DNA from: Ectocarpus siliculosus
Taxonomy: Eukaryota > Sar > Phaeophyceae > Ectocarpales > Ectocarpaceae
Assembly (NCBI GenBank): GCA_000310025.1
Contig: FN649746.1
Span: 1,621,625-1,667,414, forward strand
DNA: 45,790 nt
Reading direction: 5' to 3'
Part shown: positions 10,290 to 20,996 of the stretch, in pieces
Layout: each line of letters starts with the position of its first letter
Position numbering within the stretch: the first letter of the stretch is position 1
The notes under the pieces: generated by a model
What the model was told of the DNA's origin: nothing
The model's input: the letters and a program-made list of their open reading frames with translations, nothing else
Databases searched by the model: none
Position numbers and translations under genes: made by a program

Positions 10290-10746
10290 AGGGTTAGGTT
10301 AGGCATTCTATTGTCATCAGTAGAGGACACCATGAAGAGGCGTCGTGCGTGCTGGCACGTTCAGGTTTGCTACTGGAGCGGAAATATCGAAGGTCGCAGC
10401 AGCCTCTGAAAATAGTCCGAAATCTGCGCCGGAACCAAGCGGCATCCAACATTTGTCACAGCCATGCTCACCGCCACGGACCGTAAACCCCTGAACGGAG
10501 GGGCGTCAGCAGTAGCTAGTGGCATCAGTTACTGCTGTAAACCCGTAGAGTTCAGGAGATTGGGGTCGGTGGCGGCGAGCATGGCTGTGACAAAATTGGA
10601 TGCCGCCTTGGTTCCGGCGCAGATTTCGGACTGTTTTCAAAGGCTACTACGACCTTTGATATTTGGCAAACCTGAACCTGCCAGCACGCACGACGCCTCT
10701 TTATGATGTCCTCTACTGCTGACAAAAGAATGCCTAATCTAACCCT
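10290..10746. mobile_element. Second large inverted repeat (about 185-bp arms, 81-bp loop)
   Basis: The left arm 10,290-10,482 and right arm 10,564-10,746 are reverse complements at about 88 percent by eye. The right arm lacks about 11 bp present near 10,368 in the left. The termini start AGGGTTAGGTTAGGCATTCT and its complement. The loop itself folds (CAGCAGTA with TACTGCTG, and CTGAAC with GTTCAG), so the whole 457 bp is almost one palindrome. No clear target-site duplication was found. It is unrelated in sequence to the hairpin 90 bp to its left. Confidence 0.85.
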
Positions 10747-11579
10747 CAAAACTGACCATATTGGAGCGCCTCCCGTTTTGGCTCTTTTGACTTGAATTTA
10801 GAATGGTGTGAATTTTTATTTTTATTTCAGAAGAGGCCTGCGGAGGTAGACGCGTGAAGTGTATGTTTTGAGCAGCCTCTACTGCCGCCCTGTGCGAGAG
10901 TCAACGATTTCTGCTTTTCACGATGCCTCCCGACTGGTCTTGTGTGTTCGTTGAACGATTTCTAGACCTCTTGCATTTGTTTTCAAAATTCGTCAGCATC
11001 AAAATTACGCTCCTTCCCTCCCTTAAATGAATGCCCCGAAATTAAATATCGGTGTATTTCGCCATCGGTCAGTCGGTTGGGTCCATTCCGGGAGAGGGGG
11101 TTTCCTTCCGACCCTCATTTATTCGCCGATCTCTGTCAGTGCAATGATCGAGACAATGACGCCCACGGGAAACCGGCGAATGGTGCGTGATAGGCATGAC
11201 ACGCGACGTCCATGTACTTTAGGAACTGGGTAATAGGCCCGCTTCCGCTGGAAAATTCTGTGCGACGAACGTATGCCTTCAAGTCGTCGGGTGGGGTGCC
11301 CAAGAGGTGCTAAACCAAGAGAACTGTAGTTATATGGGTGATTTGTTAAATTTGATATGTTTAGTGTCTTGGTTGGTTTTGTGGGCAGGGATAGTATTCA
11401 GGATTGTTCAAGGAGTAGAACCGGTCCGCGGAGCGTTCACTTTTTTTATTTTTGACCGGGCGGAGCGGTTCGGCACTGTACTAATGTAGTATTGTAGCGG
11501 ACATGAAGTTGCGCGATATCCAACCGGGTAAGGTGCGTCTCACCTGAACAGATACAATGTAGCAACCTATGTAACCTGT
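10747..11579. other. No gene seen
   Basis: AT-richer sequence with short T and A runs and no splice-consistent frame. It separates the hairpins from the retrotransposon relic. Confidence 0.3.
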
Positions 11580-13214
11580 AGAGTCGATATCCGTAAGGAC
11601 AATCAAGCGGCGTCACACTCTCATACGCAGCGTGAAACACGTCGAGTTGCAGGGCGGAGAAGCTGCTGCTCGTCTCGTCTTCCCGTCAGCCAGGGCGACA
11701 ACGTGCCGTCTAGGTAGTGGCCATGATTCTACCACGACCACGCCGAGGTGTTGCCGGGACCGCGACGACAATAGATATCGGCGAGACCAGGTTGAGCTGA
11801 CCACCCGAGGTGTGCGTACTCATCCTAGAACGGGCGCCGGAGGTGGTGGGGTCGCGCGTGGTACATCTTGACGTCGGCGGCCGCGACCCGACGTCGGCGT
11901 GCCCGCGTCCGTTCGGGCGGTGGATGTCGCGGTGGAGAGTGATGCTCGCCTCCTTGACTAAGACAAGACTTCCGGGCACGACCTTGGCACCCGACCACCC
12001 CCGCGCCATGTTGGCGTTGTGGCGCTGTCGTTGCCGGTTGTAGGCCTCATGGCGTCGTTTGGGGATTTCTTGTGTCATGCGCTGTTGGTCCGCAATCGTC
12101 CGCTCAAGTCCTTGGCCAAAAGATTCGTCGTCGAGGGCTTGGGTCGCGGCGTCGATGTGGCTACGCGGCTCCCGACTGGAGAGTATTCGGTATGGTTACT
12201 CCCCACCAGGGAGGGACGCGTCTGGCGTGACCCGGTGGGTCTAGGTGGCGACAGGGACGAAGTATTATCATCCCCGGGGCCATGTATTACACTGCTGAGC
12301 CAGGGTCTCGTGAAGCCACCCCCCCAGCCTCTCGACTGCTCCCTGTGCCCGTGGGTGGTTGGTTGCGCGGTGGTTCAGGGGTACTCGCAGCCAGCGACAA
12401 AGGCGCTTCATCACGTCCGCCGTGATCTCGCCTCAGGGGCCACATCGGATCGAGAGCGGCGGACCCAACATGAGGAGGAGCCCCAGCAGATTGTGGCTGA
12501 CACCAACTGCTTCCTTCAACGGCAGAGGGAAGACGGTGATGAATTTGGACGCTCGTCAACGACGACGAGTAAGTACCGGTTATCGTTGTTGGAGGACACC
12601 TTCATGTCCTGGATGTCCATCTCGAGGACTTCCCATGGCTGGAGGAGTCGGGCAGGCATAATGGCGAGCTGCTTGCTCCACACTCGCCTCCGCCGGCGGC
12701 ACTTGCAGGACAGGACATAGGCGCGGGCATCTTTCTCGATCAACATTACCGTGCGCGGGGTCTCCGGGAGTCCGTACGTGCCGTAAATCAGTGCTAACAC
12801 CGCCGGCACGGGTCGATTGGGCACCGCAATCGCGAACCTGCGGCCCCGCGGTGCGTGCCAGAGCAAATCGTTGTCGGGGAGAATGTACTCGCTGTCCTCT
12901 GCTCGTCCCGCTTCCAACTCGCTCCGCGGTGGCTGCAGCGAAGGATGCTGCCGCTGCCCTTCCACTAGTTTCACGCTGTCTCGCAGGGTGTCCTCCATCC
13001 GCGCCAGCAAGGCGGAGAGTCCACGGCACAGCTCCGACTTGTCCAGCGGGTATGGGCAAGGTATTAATGTACCGGAACAGAGGTTTTGGAGCTTGACTAC
13101 GCGGGCGAAGACCGCTGCTACATGTAAAATCATCTGCGGGCCCAACGCTGTCAAAAGGTTGCACCTCACTGAATCAATGAAGGAAAGGAGACACCATAAC
13201 AGAGGTATCGTCAC
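11580..13214 (-). mobile_element. Decayed Ty3/gypsy retrotransposon, integrase to C-terminal pol region
   Basis: Read on the minus strand, the order matches a gypsy pol 3' end. First is an integrase N-terminal region (LALIYGTYGLPETPRTVML, then YVLSCKCRRRRRVWSKQLA), then the catalytic core start (PWEVLEMDIQDM ... NRYLLVVVD), FPLPLKEAVGVSHNLLGLLL, LSIRCGP, ITADVMKRLCRWLRVPL and HPRAQGAVERLGGWLHETL. Next come a pol-tail segment with GSLVLVKEA, and SALQLDVFHAAYESVTPLDC near 11,600. It is broken by a frameshift near 12,555, a TGA after RCGP, and TGA-TAA after CNTWPRG. The zinc-finger histidines and the second catalytic Asp are lost. No reverse transcriptase, gag or LTR was recognised beside it, so this is a truncated relic. 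Confidence 0.8.
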
Positions 13215-13928
13215 CGCGGCAGCAGCAAATAAATCACCCTGTGCAGATTATGCTGCCATACGGGTTGCAAAACATACCAACGAGATGATTGATGATGATT
13301 TCTTTGGGGCGTTCGTTCCAAACAACCACAGATGGAGTCAGGAGAGCGAAGAAGCAGAAAGCAGATAACAATACCACAGATTTAGCGATGATGCCAAAAC
13401 ATCATCATCATCACGTTAGTTGAAGTGGTCTGGCGAGAGGATGGGCGTGCAGACGATATAGACACATGCACGCACCCCTGCGTGTAGGTAGCAGTAGACT
13501 ATTCTGCTGTAGCCCGACCGATAAAATGCTCGTGTGCGTGTGCGTTGTGTGTGATCTCCCTCCTCGCTCTTTGTGAGCTCGTCTTGGTAATGTTGCGTGC
13601 TCGTTGTCAACGCTCAGTGTGGGTTAACGTTGCGAAACTTGGTGCATACAGAGACAAGACAGGGTGGCCTTTGTTGATTATATCCTGCTGTGGGAGTGTG
13701 GTATGCGCCACTTGCAGCTCCCAGGCTCCCGGCTGATGATGTTTTGGCCTGTAAACTGGTACTGTTTGGTTCGACTGCGTGCGGTGCCCAGAAGAAAGCG
13801 GCGAAGTTGCCAAATTAATCGAACAAACACAAGACAAGTAGGCGCCAAGTTAATTGGAAACAGCTGGTTCGCGGACGCCAATCAAACTCTGTCCTGGTGC
13901 TTTGCGGTTGTTTTCTGTACTACGCCAC
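13215..13928. other. No gene seen
   Basis: This stretch would be upstream pol sequence if the gypsy copy were complete, but no reverse transcriptase or RNase H motif was seen on the minus strand. Short ATC/ATG-rich simple sequence occurs at 13,280-13,410. Confidence 0.3.
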
Positions 13929-14394
13929 ACCGGAAGGACGTCTGTCGGTCATTTCGTTGGTCAGCGGGTTGGGAGAGTTGAGCCGGGTCGATGCAAATCA
14001 TGACGAATGAAGACGGACAACACTACATATCACTACTCCCTCGAGCGAAATGTGCCTCCAAACACGAAAGACACGCGGCGGTGCGTGCGTATACGTGTGA
14101 GCACGCCGTGCTGTGTCATAGGAAGCAGAACTGTTCTTGTCGATCCAGAAGCAAGAAGCAAGAAGCGAGATTCCGCGGGCGACAGGATTGATCAATTGTG
14201 CCTACAATATATTTTTGTGGCTACCTAGACTATGCCTTGTCGGCAATTTGTCATGTTGGCGCAGACCAAAAAGGTGGTTATTGACGCAGACTATATATAA
14301 ACCAACACCAATCGGCCGAATGAAGGCATGGTGCTATGTTTAGCTGGCACATCTGATGTGTTTCAGCTTCACGGCAGTGCCTGTCATGCACCAT
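13929..14394 (+). repeat. Direct repeat, copy 1 (TATA-containing)
   Basis: It matches 15,164-15,541 in the same orientation. The 5' part (GAGCCGGGTCGATGCAAATC ... TGTGCCTCCAAACACGA) is about 85 percent identical. The 3' part of about 125 bp, from GGCGCAGACCAAAAAGGTGG through TATATATAAA to CACGGCAGTGCCTGTCAT, appears identical. Copy 1 has about 85 extra bases in the middle. The pair could be the LTRs of a small non-autonomous element or a segmental duplication. Confidence 0.8.
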
Positions 14395-15163
14395 CGTTTT
14401 TTTTTTTTCCCGCGAGAGTTTGGCGACGACAAAGTCGCTCTAACAGTATCTGTCTCTCACTGTCGTTTTTTTTTTTTTTGGCGAGAGTTTGACTGGCAAC
14501 CAATGGTTGTTGTTTCATGTCTAACAGGCACCCCCCCCCCAAAAGACCTGTCTCTCCCCCAACACCGTGGGCGCCCCAACCCCAAACCCCCAACCCCAAA
14601 CGGCATCGGGGACACGATGCTACAGCAGTGGTAATACCGTAGCACATCGCCACGGGGAGTACAGCAGCAGTAGGTGATTGTGGTGGTGTGTACATACATA
14701 CCTACCTATCTATCTATGTACATACATACTTCCTTCATGCTACGTGTACTTGAATTAATAATCCAAGAAACACGCGCAGACATCCAGAAGTGGTAAATAC
14801 AGTATTATTATTATGTACGTACGTAGTGAAGAAAGAGAGAAAGAGAGTGGTGAACGGAAGGAGGACGATGAAGCACGGATTTATGCATGTGTAGGATCTG
14901 ATGGAAGCAGCAACAACATGCCATGCGAACGGGGCCGAAACAAACACATACAACAAGTAGCCTCGAAGGCAGAAGCCTCGGTGCACGTGCATTTCTCTCC
15001 ATCTGCTCTGTGCCGTCTCTCTCTGTCTGTCTTTACTTGTAACCCGGAGAATAGTCTGGGCTCTCCCATCAACTGGCGCCTCCTCCCCCTCACTGCTGTG
15101 TGTCCCAGCCAATGGCTGGCCTATTGAAGGAGGCAGAAGAAGTGTTATTTTCTGTAGTCAGCC
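14395..15163. other. Spacer between direct repeats; simple sequence, no gene seen
   Basis: It contains two T runs followed by GCGAGAGTTTG-like sequence (14,398 and 14,465), which form a degenerate tandem pair of about 70 bp. A C run sits near 14,531, with CCCCAACCCC repeats near 14,580 and a CATACATAC/CTATCTAT tract at 14,690-14,730. No frame supports a gene, gag or protease. If the flanking repeats are LTRs, this would be the internal region of a non-coding element. Confidence 0.4.
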
Positions 15164-15541
15164 GCACGGAAGGACATCTATTTACTGTACAGCGGTAGCG
15201 GGTTGAGCCGGGTCGATGCAAATCATGACGAAATTCGAATGAAGACGGACACAACCATTGTACGTATCACCACTCCCTCGCGCGGAATGTGCCTCCAAAC
15301 ACGAGAGAGACGCGGCGGTGCGTGCGCAGACATGCGCATACAGTATCTTTGTGTGGCTAAATATCTATGCCTACTTTTTTTGTATGCATGCGTACATTTT
15401 GTCACGTTGGCGCAGACCAAAAAGGTGGTTATTGACGCAGACTATATATAAACCAACACCAATCGGCCGAATGAAGGCATGGTGCTATGTTTAGCTGGCA
15501 CATCTGATGTGTTTCAGCTTCACGGCAGTGCCTGTCATACA
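15164..15541 (+). repeat. Direct repeat, copy 2 (TATA-containing)
   Basis: Second copy of the unit at 13,929-14,394. The TATATATAAA box at about 15,444 and the following sequence to 15,537 match copy 1 base for base as far as could be checked, whereas the 5' third differs at many sites and by small indels. Confidence 0.8.
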
Positions 15542-16615
15542 CACAGCACCACGATATTGACAGAAAGTGTTCAAGAAATGCACCGCATTGATGGGTGGAC
15601 AGCAACAGATCAGTGAAGGGCGAAAAAATGGTTGTCGTTTATTATTTTCTTTTATGGGATAGAATTGGCCCTTATAGTCGACCCCCCCGCAAGGGCTGGA
15701 GGGGTTGTCAGGTTGAGCAGTGTAATTGAGCAACTAGTGTTCGAGCTGGGTATGAGCGCTCTTTAACGTTGTGTGTGCGCTTCATGGATGTTTTGAATTT
15801 TCGTTCGATATATACATATATATGTCGTCGTGGGGTATTGAAGAAGCTTGAAGAAGGATCGAAATTCCAAGCGCGCTCCCGCACGAGCGGACCTGGTCTA
15901 AGAAGGCTAAAACAAGAGATAAAAAAACAACTGTGAGTACCCGAAGAAAGAGGCAACGGACGTGCTCCCTTCCCTTTTTATTTCTTTGTTCCTACATAAC
16001 ATGGTGGCGTCGTCTGGCATTTGGACACCTGTCCTTCCCTTCGGGGCGCATCGTTCGCGCGCGTGTCTCACAATTTAGTCCTCTCGGGTTTTAGTTTCAT
16101 AGTTACCTGGTTTTAGACAGGGCACGATTTTGCTCTCTCTCTGACTCACTCGGTGGGGCACTTTGTGTTTTGACTTTTGCTCCGCCCGTGTGCGCGACGG
16201 GCGTCCAGACCCCATCAGCGAGAGCGAGGCTCTCCCCTCGCAGAGCTTTGTGTTCACCATCTTGGATGCTGGCCTTTCTTTACTCATTTGCTCGGATTTT
16301 TACTCATTTGCTCGGATTTGTACTCATTTGCTCGGAAGACATGCTCGCGTAGGAATGCTCTCCATGCATGACTGTTTCGACCTTGTGCATGACGCCCACG
16401 TTATCCAGAACATGCCCGTTTGCTCCCAAGACGACACATTTCGTTTTTCGTGGAGGTGGGACCGACTCTCGCAGGACTCAAATGACCAGCTGCGACACCC
16501 ATCAATCTGTTTAGTCCGCCTTGGTGCTATTTAGCGCTCACGAAAAGCACGTTTATCTTTCCTCGTCTCTGCCTCGCGCTTTTATTTTCCTGGCCAGGTG
16601 GATCATGCATCGCAG
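15542..16615. other. Region upstream of a membrane-protein exon; no exon called
   Basis: Upstream exons of the gene at 16,616 should lie here or further left, but none could be joined in phase. A TATATACATATATATG block lies near 15,810. A 20-bp tandem repeat is at 16,281-16,336. Confidence 0.3.
16281..16336 (+). repeat. 20-bp tandem repeat, about 2.8 copies
   Basis: Three consecutive units begin TACTCATTTGCTCGGA at 16,281, 16,301 and 16,321; the last diverges after 16 bases. The tract is non-coding as far as can be seen. Confidence 0.9.
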
Positions 16616-16965
16616 ACAAAGACAAGATGTTCCTCGGCGCCGAGATCTTCCTCTTGGTCACCAACGTGATCCTTGTGAGTGGGCAAGGAAGTCGCGAGAG
16701 TGGGCACCGTGGGTGTTTCCAAGATTTCATCAATTTGCATGGGGTGCATGTTCAAATCGAACCTTTTCTCCACATAACCCACTATTTCTCGCCGATGTCC
16801 TGTCCACCCCTCCCTAACGCCCACCAGCCCTGCCCATGATGATGTGTTTTGTCGCCGCAGATGGTGATATCCTGCAGGGCATGCTGCCGAAGGCCTGCCC
16901 GAAATCGTCAAACCCAGGCGCCTGTCGACCAAGGGAAGGACATCGTTGTAGAGGCGGTCGCTGAG
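16616..16965 (+). CDS. Two exons of an unknown membrane protein (partial)
   Basis: Exon a (16,616-16,674) follows a CAG acceptor and ends before GTGAGT. Exon b (16,861-16,965) follows TTTTGTCGCCGCAG and ends before GTGTAC. The exon a/b junction is phase 0. The joined peptide reads KDKMFLGAEIFLLVTNVIL, then MVISCRACCRRPARNRQTQA and PVDQGKDIVVEAVAE: one membrane segment followed by a Cys/Arg-rich juxtamembrane patch of a kind that can be palmitoylated. Exon a starts with two bases of a split codon, so an upstream exon is expected; the ATG at 16,627 would be the start only if exon a is first. No family was recognised, and later exons were not found. Confidence 0.45.
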
Positions 16966-19900
16966 GTGTACTGTAGTATACCATATGCATGCTGTGTGTG
17001 TGAGGGGCGCATACGGGATCGTGGAATAATTAAGTAGGGGGGCGCCAGACCGAAGGCGTTTGAGTGCGCAGCACCAAGCGTTTCGAGTCCACTCTCGGCT
17101 TTCCTTAATGAAGCGTGTGGACGGTGCAGAACCAGCGTTGTGCACGACCAATAGTTTGACCTTGTTTTGTTATGATGCGTATTTACGCCCATGTATCACT
17201 CGACAACGTTTTTCGACGCGCTCCCCGTGGCAAACGTTCGTGTGGATACCGAAGTGCATGGGTGTTTTTTTTGCGTTTCGCGAAGGGATTTCGCGACGGT
17301 CCCCATGGGACACACATGAGCATCCGTTGGCGCCTGGACTTGTGAGAGTCCATGGCAGCTTTTTGAGAGTTCGACCCTTGTGTGATGTAAACACGACCTT
17401 GACCCCAACTATCGTGTTGTCGGAGGACGAAGTAATTCTTTGGGTCCTGGGAAACGTAATTCAGTTGACGAGTATGTAACATAGCAATAGCCTGGTGGCA
17501 CGGCTTGGGTAGGTAAATTGGTGAACGGGTGAAAAAATCGCTAGCTTGGTGCAACGGCCTGGTTGGTGTTGGGGTAGCGGGGCCGACCTGGTCTTGGCAG
17601 AGGGCATGGGTGGTTCTCCTCTTCCGTCGTCGAAATGGTAGATCCGCTTGCTCGAGGAAGGGAGAGTTTGGACAAGTACATCACGATGACTCCAAGAGTG
17701 AAATGCTTAGTCCATGCCTGGCTTTGGATGGCTTGGTCGGTGTCCGTGGTCGGCTGCAGCAGCCAGCGAGAAAATGAATGGCATCTACAGGGACGCTCTA
17801 GGGTGTGTGCGGATTGCCAACTCAGGCCCATGATATGCGGTGTCCCTCAAGTTGACGGTGTTGCGGGATTTGGGGGTAAGGTTATGCGCCGCTGCAGAGG
17901 GGCTCAATGACCAAGCACATGATGTTATAAGATGTAGAAGAATCTTCGAATCGAAACTCTGATAATGATTTTCCCTGTTCGACTGACCTACTAAAAATAG
18001 GTCGCTGCGGCGCCTGGTGATTACCGCAGATGGTTCGGGGGGATCATCACTATGATCACGTTTTCTGAGACGTCTCCCGCCAGCGACGATGCGACCCTGA
18101 CGCATTCACTTGCTCCTCTCGCATTTGTACTATTTTTGAAATCAAAATTTCAAGTGATCCCACCACCCTTTGAGGCCCTGGTGATGCACCTACGACAGGT
18201 AGGTGTGCTTCGCCATCAAATTGGAATCTAGACCGCCGCCGAGTCAGTTTTGTGCTGAAAGAGGGTTTAGGGCCAGGCCACTTTCATCGTACTGGGTGCA
18301 CACCCGATAACTTGCCGTGTATGCCACACTTACTGGTGGCTACCGTCTCCCGCAACGAAACACACTCTTGATCGCGCTTGCCAACCAAAGAATGATTCCT
18401 GGAAATTGTATCGATGTGTCCTATTCCATAAAACTACATGAAGTAACAATGATAACGTTCTTTTATTCAACACTCTACTACTAATGTATGTGCAAGCGTC
18501 CAAATTGGGTGAACTACAGTAGGCTGGCCTATGACGATCCTCCCCACTCACCAATATGACACGCACACGGATTCGTGATTCTTCCAAGGGTTGCGGAGTT
18601 AGAAAAGCGCACATTGTGACCTTGTCCGAAGATTTCCCGTGGCAGATTGACTCCGAGGTGCAAAAAACCTGTATGTACGTACCTTGAACGATGCTCGTTC
18701 ACGGCCGAGACTACGTACTACAGCAAAACCCACACCGTCTTGCGGTGGCGGGCGCCGTTCTTTCGGATAGCGCCCCCGGTGTCTAGGCAACTACATAGCA
18801 ACCCTCCACGAACTCACACGCTCGAGTCACCACATGCCATCATGGACGATGCTTTACAGTCTCCAACAAAGTACTGAAATAGTGCCTGTATTTTCGCAGT
18901 ATTGTTTCGGCCTGGTCGTGGCTGACTCAACACGGGTGGCCAAAGGAGGTTGGGACGTTGGGGATCGACCTTGGACAACCTGTAGTCTAAGCTGCCAGTC
19001 CGCCCTTCTGATTGGACCAACGCCGCAACCCGTGATGCGGTGCTAGCTGCGTACGTCGGCGTACAACCTGACCCCCGGGGAGGTTGGGCACCAGATCCAA
19101 CCCCCTTTGGCCACCCGTGTAGCCACCGTAGGCCACGGTCAGGGCAATCGCGCCGCGCCCTCGGAGAAGTTGAAATTGAATTTTCGATCGTCAGGAAATT
19201 GTCTGTTGCCCACGGTTGAAAACATGACGACGCTCGCTCTTCCCTCTCGTACGAGGCTGCAAATGCACCATCCCACAGACGCCAGCTTCGGCGGTAGACG
19301 ACAGCACATATTCTGCGTGAATTATGATGACCTGTCACCCTCAAGCGGCGGCGCCATTTGCGTATCTGAAACTTCCCACAACGGAAAGCGCGAGAAACAC
19401 AAGCAGCAAGATCTGTGAGGGTCCATCGTGTGAAACACAGACAGCCAGGCCAATTCGGGACTCCCACTGTATTGGTGCGTGGGGTCAACGAATAGACTTA
19501 CGTGCCTGGACTACCGAATACAGCTGAAAGTCGGGCTCGCCGTGAGGATTGAAGCAGCCAGCGGGCGAGGCGGTCAGAGCGGGAATATACACGTTCTTGC
19601 TTGGAACACAAAAGTGAGAAAAAGCGCTGCCAGGGTAACACGCGATGAAGCTTGGTTCTAGCATACGCTTGACTCGCATCGCGCGCCCGTCATGGTCAAC
19701 CCCTCCCTCCGGTTGGTGAATATTTTTGGGTGGGTGTTTTGGTCCATCCCCAAAGACGAAACAGAGTGAACACACGCAGAGCGTCTCGGCGAAAACGGGC
19801 GGTTGCTTGCAAGACTTACACGAGCTGAGACCCCCCGGCCTTTCCCGCAGAAAAAGGGTGGGTGAACGGCTTGCCGACAAAAAAACGAACACGGGGAAGG

Positions 19901-20079
19901 AACACGACGGAAACCTACACACGACAACCAGCCAAGCGCATATGTATCCGCTGTGGTAAGACTCACGATTCCCCGTAGCACAGACGGTTCTGCTGGAACA
20001 AACAGCACATTGTTATGCAGGAGCAGCAAACATTCATTCCCGGGAGAACACGTAAATGCAGAAGCAAACGCCGGTTGAC
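16966..20079. other. Long stretch without a supported gene
   Basis: Later exons of the 16,616 gene may lie here, and the POP1 3' UTR should occupy the right end. A 224-codon minus-strand frame (18,814-19,488) is the longest open frame but has no motif and no splice context. Degenerate simple sequence occurs at 17,540-17,600. Nothing else could be supported. Confidence 0.3.
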
Positions 20080-20952
20080 TTATGTGCCGGCCACAAAAGC
20101 TACGGCAGGCCTAAACCAGTCACCGGCCTCATTCCCGACAAGAACTAACGCCCACACCCGCCGCTGCTGCCCCCACTGCCGCGTACCCCCCCCGCCCCCG
20201 CCGCCACTTCCCCGTTGCTGCCGACAACTAAAAAGGGACGCCAAGAGGGCGTCGCGGACAGTGACCGCTTCACAAACCCCCCTCCCCACTCCAACGCCTC
20301 GGAGATACGAAACCCCTCCCGAGGTGACCGCGCCTATCGCCGCCGTTGCTGATAAGTCACCGCAGGGTGATCCGACGGCGGCGAGAAGCGCGTCCTTGGC
20401 AGAGAGGCCTGGCCACGGCTTCCCGTTCCGCCTGCCCTGCATCCACAGGGCGTGGTGCTTGGGCGAAGCGGCGTGGAGCGGCGCGCCCGCCTTGGGAACG
20501 CCTTTGTCCAGTACAATCTGTATATTCGAAGAGGTTCAAGAGTAAAAAGGGTGGAGGGGGTTTCATGCATTGGTTTTTGGATCATTGACCACACGTCCTA
20601 GAGGTCGGGGAAGGCATGCTCATGTTTTGTATGCCTGAGTTGTTCGACCATTGACCCCCCGGCCTCGAGAGGACGGAGCGTTGTTCCCACAGGACCGATC
20701 ACCGATGGCCACAAGAGTAAGCAAGGGGGGCGTACTTCAATGTTTTGCTCCATTGCTTGACCGTTGACCATGAGCACCTCCAGAGCCAGGGACCAGTTAT
20801 CAGCACCAATACAAGCACCGGCAGAAAAAACACAATATTTCCAACAGACGACAAGCAAAGGGCCAAGGACTGAGATGCGTACTACTTCCGTCGAACCACA
20901 GTTCCCTTTCCTCACCACAAGTTCCAGGACCGTCGGGAGCGCGAGCTGAAGC

Positions 20953-20996
<44 letters not shown>

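Noticed and set aside
18814-19488. 224-codon minus-strand open frame
   Set aside because: No motif, no splice context, and open frames of similar size overlap it on the plus strand. GC-rich DNA makes such frames common.
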